Assembly (NCBI RefSeq): GCF_001975705.1
Contig: NZ_CP015091.1
Coordinates: 186,001 to 250,000, forward strand
Reading direction: 5' to 3'
Length of the DNA stretch: 64,000 nt
Source: Salipiger abyssi
Lineage (GTDB): Bacteria; Pseudomonadota; Alphaproteobacteria; Rhodobacterales; Rhodobacteraceae
Both the position numbers and the translations under genes were made by a program. Each line of letters begins with the position of its first letter. Position 1 is the first letter of the stretch. A model generated the notes under the pieces. It was not told where the DNA came from, did not search any database, and saw only the letters and a program-made list of their open reading frames with translations. This document shows positions 60,927 to 64,000 of this stretch, in pieces.

Positions 60927-61901
60927 GTGAAAACGATTTTGAACACGGTCGCGGCCGGAGCTCTGGCGCTGACATTTGTCGCGGGTCAGGCCCAGGCAGA
61001 GACCATGCGCGTGCTGGCGAGCTGGGACCAGAGTTTCCCGTCGGTTGGCAAGGTGCTCAACGCCTATACCGACTATCTCGAAGAAAACATCAAAGGCCTG
61101 AACATGCCGATTTCGGGCCCCGAAACCATCCCGCCTTTCGAGCAGTTCGAGCCGGTATCCCGGGGGCTGTTCGATGTGCTATTTACCAGCGGATCCTATC
61201 ATTACACGACGCTCAGCATGGGCATGGCGCTCGACACGCTCAAGGGCGGCCTGGACGACTGGGAAAAGGCCGGCATCATGGCCTATGTCGATGAGGAATA
61301 TCAAAAGCTGGGCATGAAAGTGCTGGGCGTTCTGGTCGATCCGGGCGGCTATCAGGTGGTGCTGAAGGAGCCGCTCACCGGCGACGCGCTGACCGGGCGC
61401 AAGATCCGCGGCACCCCCAGCTATCACGCCGCACTCAACAAGCTCGGCGCGGCACCGGTGGTGCTCTCGGGCTCCGAGATCTACCCGGCGCTGGAGCGCG
61501 GCACCATCGACGGGGCGGCCTGGCCGATCCTCGGCACGGTATCGTTCCGCTGGTACGAGGTGGCGGACTATCTGATGCGCCCCTCCTTCGGCCAGACCGC
61601 CTATTTGCTGCTGGTCAATCTCGACACCTGGAACGGGCTCGACGACGCCACCCGCGAGCAGATCGAGGCGGCGACGCAGGAATTCGAGCCCATGGCCTCC
61701 GACCTCTTCCGCGAGATCGTCGGCGAAGAGGTCGCGACGCTGGAGGAGAACGGCATGCAGGTGACCGAGCTGACCGACGAGCAGGCCAGCGCATTGCAGC
61801 AGGGCTGGTTCGTCGGCCAGATGGATCTCGCCGCGACCACCAGCCCCGATCAAATCGCGAAAATGCGCGGCCTCGCGAGCGACGCGCATCTCAGCTACTG
61901 A
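60927..61901 (+). CDS. dctP: TRAP transporter solute-binding protein (DctP)
   Basis: A 324-residue receptor. The start is GTG at 60927, with GGGAGGAG six bases upstream; the signal peptide KTILNTVAAGALALTF ends at AQA. Family segments are LTGRKIRGTPSYHAAL and YPALERGTIDGAAWPILG. It binds an organic acid for the permease genes that follow. It shows only family-level likeness to the dctP product at 55898. Confidence 0.92.
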   Translation: MKTILNTVAAGALALTFVAGQAQAETMRVLASWDQSFPSVGKVLNAYTDYLEENIKGLNMPISGPETIPPFEQFEPVSRGLFDVLFTSGSYHYTTLSMGMALDTLKGGLDDWEKAGIMAYVDEEYQKLGMKVLGVLVDPGGYQVVLKEPLTGDALTGRKIRGTPSYHAALNKLGAAPVVLSGSEIYPALERGTIDGAAWPILGTVSFRWYEVADYLMRPSFGQTAYLLLVNLDTWNGLDDATREQIEAATQEFEPMASDLFREIVGEEVATLEENGMQVTELTDEQASALQQGWFVGQMDLAATTSPDQIAKMRGLASDAHLSY

Positions 61902-61924
61902 CCCCCGCGGCCAGTGAAACAGAT

Positions 61925-61954
61925 CGAGGCGCCCGGACCGGGCGCCTCGTTTTT
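61925..61954 (+). terminator. Terminator-like hairpin between dctP and dctQ
   Basis: A 12-base perfect GC-rich stem centred on one base, followed by TTTTT. It has the full form of an intrinsic terminator, yet lies inside the operon. Partial readthrough would give more DctP than DctQM. Confidence 0.75.
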
Positions 61955-61977
61955 GACCCCGCGAACCGGAGGAGTGG

Positions 61978-62508
61978 ATGGGGACGTCTCTACAAAAATC
62001 GGGCTTTTACCTGCTGAAACTGCATGACGCGCTGTCGAAAGCCGCCTTCATGCTCGGCTCGGGCGCGCTCGCGGTCATCGTGGCGAGCTTCGCCTATGAG
62101 GTCGTGATGCGGTATTTCTTCAACGCCCCCACGCGATGGGCCAGCGATCTGGTCTCGTTCCTGCTGCTGAGCTCGGTGTTCCTGGCGGCGCCCTGGCTGA
62201 CACGCGAGGGCGGCCATGTCTCGATCACCCTGCTGCCCGACCTGCTGCCGGCGAAATGGTCGCGCCGCGTCGTCAGCGCGGGCTTTCTCGTCGCGACGGT
62301 CGTCTGTCTCTGGGCCGGCTGGATCATCGCCGGCGAGGTCCGGATCCTGTTCCAGCGGGGCACCATGACGCTGAGCGCCGTGCCCGCGCCGAAATGGTGG
62401 TTCACCGCGCTGATCCTGTTCGGCTTCGTCAACAGCCCCTTCTATTTCCTGCGGCTGGCCTTCGGCATCCAGCCCGACACGACAACGGAAGAGGCCGGCA
62501 ATGCCTGA
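61978..62508 (+). CDS. dctQ: TRAP transporter small permease (DctQ)
   Basis: A 176-residue protein with four predicted spans. The DctQ pattern appears in EVVMRYFFNAPTRWASDLVS and APWLTREGGHVSITLL. GGAGGAG precedes the ATG. It overlaps dctM by eight bases. Confidence 0.93.
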   Translation: MGTSLQKSGFYLLKLHDALSKAAFMLGSGALAVIVASFAYEVVMRYFFNAPTRWASDLVSFLLLSSVFLAAPWLTREGGHVSITLLPDLLPAKWSRRVVSAGFLVATVVCLWAGWIIAGEVRILFQRGTMTLSAVPAPKWWFTALILFGFVNSPFYFLRLAFGIQPDTTTEEAGNA

Positions 62509-63811
62509 AGGAATTCCCGCCATTTTCATCGGCGTCAGCCTGCTGCTCCTGCTCATGGCGACGGGCATGCCGGTCTTTATCGCCTTCCTGCTGATCAACC
62601 TGATCGCGGTGGGGCTGTTCATCGGCCCTGCCGGCTACAGCATGTTCACCAACAGCCTGTTCGAAACCACGACGAGCCAGGCGCTGGTGACCATCCCGCT
62701 CTTTATCCTGATGGGCGAGATCCTGTTCCGAAGCAGCGCCGTCGAGGTGCTGTTCCGCGCCATCGACACGCTGGTGGGCCGCGTCCGGGGGCGTCAATAC
62801 GTGCTGGCCATCGTGCTGGCGACGGTGTTCAGCACGCTTTCGGGGGCCGCCATGGGCGTGGCCGCGATGCTGGGCCGCTCGCTGCTGCCGGGGATGATCG
62901 AGCGCGGTTACGACCCGCGACTCTCCGCCGGCACCATTCTGGCCGGCGCCAGCCTCGCGCCGCTCATCCCGCCAAGCGTGCTGGTCATCATCATCGGCAC
63001 GCTGGCCGGTGTGTCCATTGCCGGGCTGCTGGTCGCGGGCATCGTGCCGGGGCTGATGTTCGCCGCGCTGTTCCTCGGCTATATCTTCTTCCGGATCTGG
63101 CGAAACCCCGATCTGGCGCCAAAGAACAGTGACGTGGTGCAGGACGTGAGCGCCATGGACGCGCTGCGCGCCGGGCTGAGCCTCATCCCCTTCACCATCA
63201 TCATCGCCATGGTGATGGGGCTGATCCTCGCAGGAATCGCGACGCCGACGGAATCCGCCGCGATGGGGGTGATCGGATCGCTGGCCACCGCCGCGATCTA
63301 CCGCAGCCTCAGCGTCCGCATGGTCTTTCAGTCGCTGGGCGCGGCGATGAAGGTCTCGGCGATGATCCTGATCATCATGGCCAGCTCCAAGCTGTTCAGC
63401 CAGCTCCTCGCCTTTTCGGGCGGCGCCTCGGCGCTGACGGAATGGGTGGTCAACACCGAGATGCCGGTCTGGCTGCTGCTGGCGCTGATGATGATCCTGC
63501 CGTTCTTCCTGTGCATGTTCGTCGACCAGATCGCGCTGATGCTGATCATGATCCCGATCTACCTGCCCATCGTGGCCGCGAACGGGTTCGATCCGATCTG
63601 GTTCTGGCTGCTGTTCCTGGTGAACATCACGATCGGCGGGCTCACCCCACCCTTCGGCTACGTGCTCTTCGCGCTCAAGAGCACCTGGAGCAAGGGCACG
63701 CTGAACGATGTCTACGCCGCGGCCTGGCCCTTTGTGATGCTGTTCATCCTGGGCATCGCGATCCTCGCGGTCTTCCCGGGCCTCGCCACCTACCTGCCCT
63801 CGCTCATCTGA
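62501..63811 (+). CDS. dctM: TRAP transporter large permease (DctM)
   Basis: A 436-residue membrane protein with about 12 spans and DctM motifs: LFILMGEILFRSSAVEVLF, LAPLIPPSVLVIIIGTLAG and the C-terminal GLTPPFGYVLFALKS. It completes the second TRAP carrier. A strong hairpin follows. Confidence 0.95.
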   Translation: MPEGIPAIFIGVSLLLLLMATGMPVFIAFLLINLIAVGLFIGPAGYSMFTNSLFETTTSQALVTIPLFILMGEILFRSSAVEVLFRAIDTLVGRVRGRQYVLAIVLATVFSTLSGAAMGVAAMLGRSLLPGMIERGYDPRLSAGTILAGASLAPLIPPSVLVIIIGTLAGVSIAGLLVAGIVPGLMFAALFLGYIFFRIWRNPDLAPKNSDVVQDVSAMDALRAGLSLIPFTIIIAMVMGLILAGIATPTESAAMGVIGSLATAAIYRSLSVRMVFQSLGAAMKVSAMILIIMASSKLFSQLLAFSGGASALTEWVVNTEMPVWLLLALMMILPFFLCMFVDQIALMLIMIPIYLPIVAANGFDPIWFWLLFLVNITIGGLTPPFGYVLFALKSTWSKGTLNDVYAAAWPFVMLFILGIAILAVFPGLATYLPSLI

Positions 63812-63833
63812 GCCGGGCCCCTCGCCGATGAAA

Positions 63834-63870
63834 GAATGGCCCCCGGGAGCACTCCCCGGGGGCCATTCTT
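63834..63870 (+). terminator. Hairpin terminator after the second TRAP operon
   Basis: A 14-base perfect stem (63834-63847 with 63855-63868) and a 7-base loop, followed by only two T residues. The remaining 130 bases of the window show no gene I can support. Confidence 0.75.
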
Positions 63871-64000
63871 CTGGTTCCGTCATTCGTGCGGAGAGTTCAT
63901 TTCGCTGCGGCACAATCGGTCTGCACCCATCCGCCGAGGAGGCATCTCTCCGGGCGGAGTGATCGCGGCGGCCGCGGCGAGGCGCACACCACCCGGCACC

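Noticed and set aside
62429..63913. 494-codon minus-strand frame
   Set aside because: Antisense to the second dctM gene; charged repetitive translation typical of the opposite strand of membrane-protein genes.

Overview
The window is uniformly GC-rich and holds about 58 protein genes, nearly all for transport, catabolism or local regulation. I see no rRNA, tRNA, ribosomal or replication gene. The mix of tripartite tricarboxylate (TTT), TRAP and ABC carriers, each with a LysR, IclR, GntR, RpiR or TetR regulator, is typical of alphaproteobacteria of the Rhodobacteraceae/Roseobacter type. That placement is an inference from gene content; the species cannot be read from the sequence. The region looks like an accessory catabolic island on a chromosome or megaplasmid.

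Region A (1-22349) appears to be an organosulfate and sugar-acid utilisation locus. It has four Cys-type sulfatases without signal peptides (one cut by the left edge), a formylglycine-generating enzyme that would activate them, a TTT receptor next to one sulfatase, a complete TTT carrier (tctC-tctB-tctA) next to another, and a sugar ABC transporter encoded with a third. Sugar catabolic genes are interspersed: an IlvD/Edd-type sugar-acid dehydratase, a 2-keto-3-deoxygluconate-type kinase and a polyol dehydrogenase. LysR, GntR and RpiR regulators sit beside the modules, and three LysR-type T-N11-A dyads lie in the promoter gaps.

Region B (22368-32597) has an RpiR and an IclR regulator, then one long operon. 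It encodes an oligopeptide-type ABC transporter, a cog3964 amidohydrolase, a RidA-family protein and a SelA-like PLP enzyme. I read this as import, de-acylation and PLP-dependent deamination of an N-acylated amino compound, with RidA clearing the enamine/imine. The substrate is unknown.

Region C (32598-34229) is a scar: a C-terminal remnant of a probable TetR gene, a 40-base palindrome and an IS30-family insertion sequence.

Region D (34314-51971) is acyl-CoA and ketone metabolism: a GntR-aminoglycoside-phosphotransferase-like-acyl-CoA dehydrogenase-quinone reductase operon, a PadR/HSDL2-like SDR pair, an acyl-CoA ligase, a Baeyer-Villiger-type flavin monooxygenase, a quinone reductase with a PEBP protein, a LysR regulator, and an operon of MaoC hydratase, two crotonase-fold enzymes, thiolase and an HSD10-like dehydrogenase facing a TetR regulator across a perfect palindrome. 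Together they could oxidise a ketone or alicyclic acid to acetyl-CoA units.

Region E (52108-63811) has two TRAP loci. The first joins dctPQM to an Asp/Glu-racemase-superfamily protein with only one of the two catalytic cysteines and a protein of the D-glutamate cyclase (DUF4392) type; its IclR regulator is divergent and followed by an isochorismatase-family amidohydrolase. The second is a cupin protein, an IclR regulator and a second dctPQM set, with near-identical 16-base palindromes upstream of the regulator and upstream of dctP.
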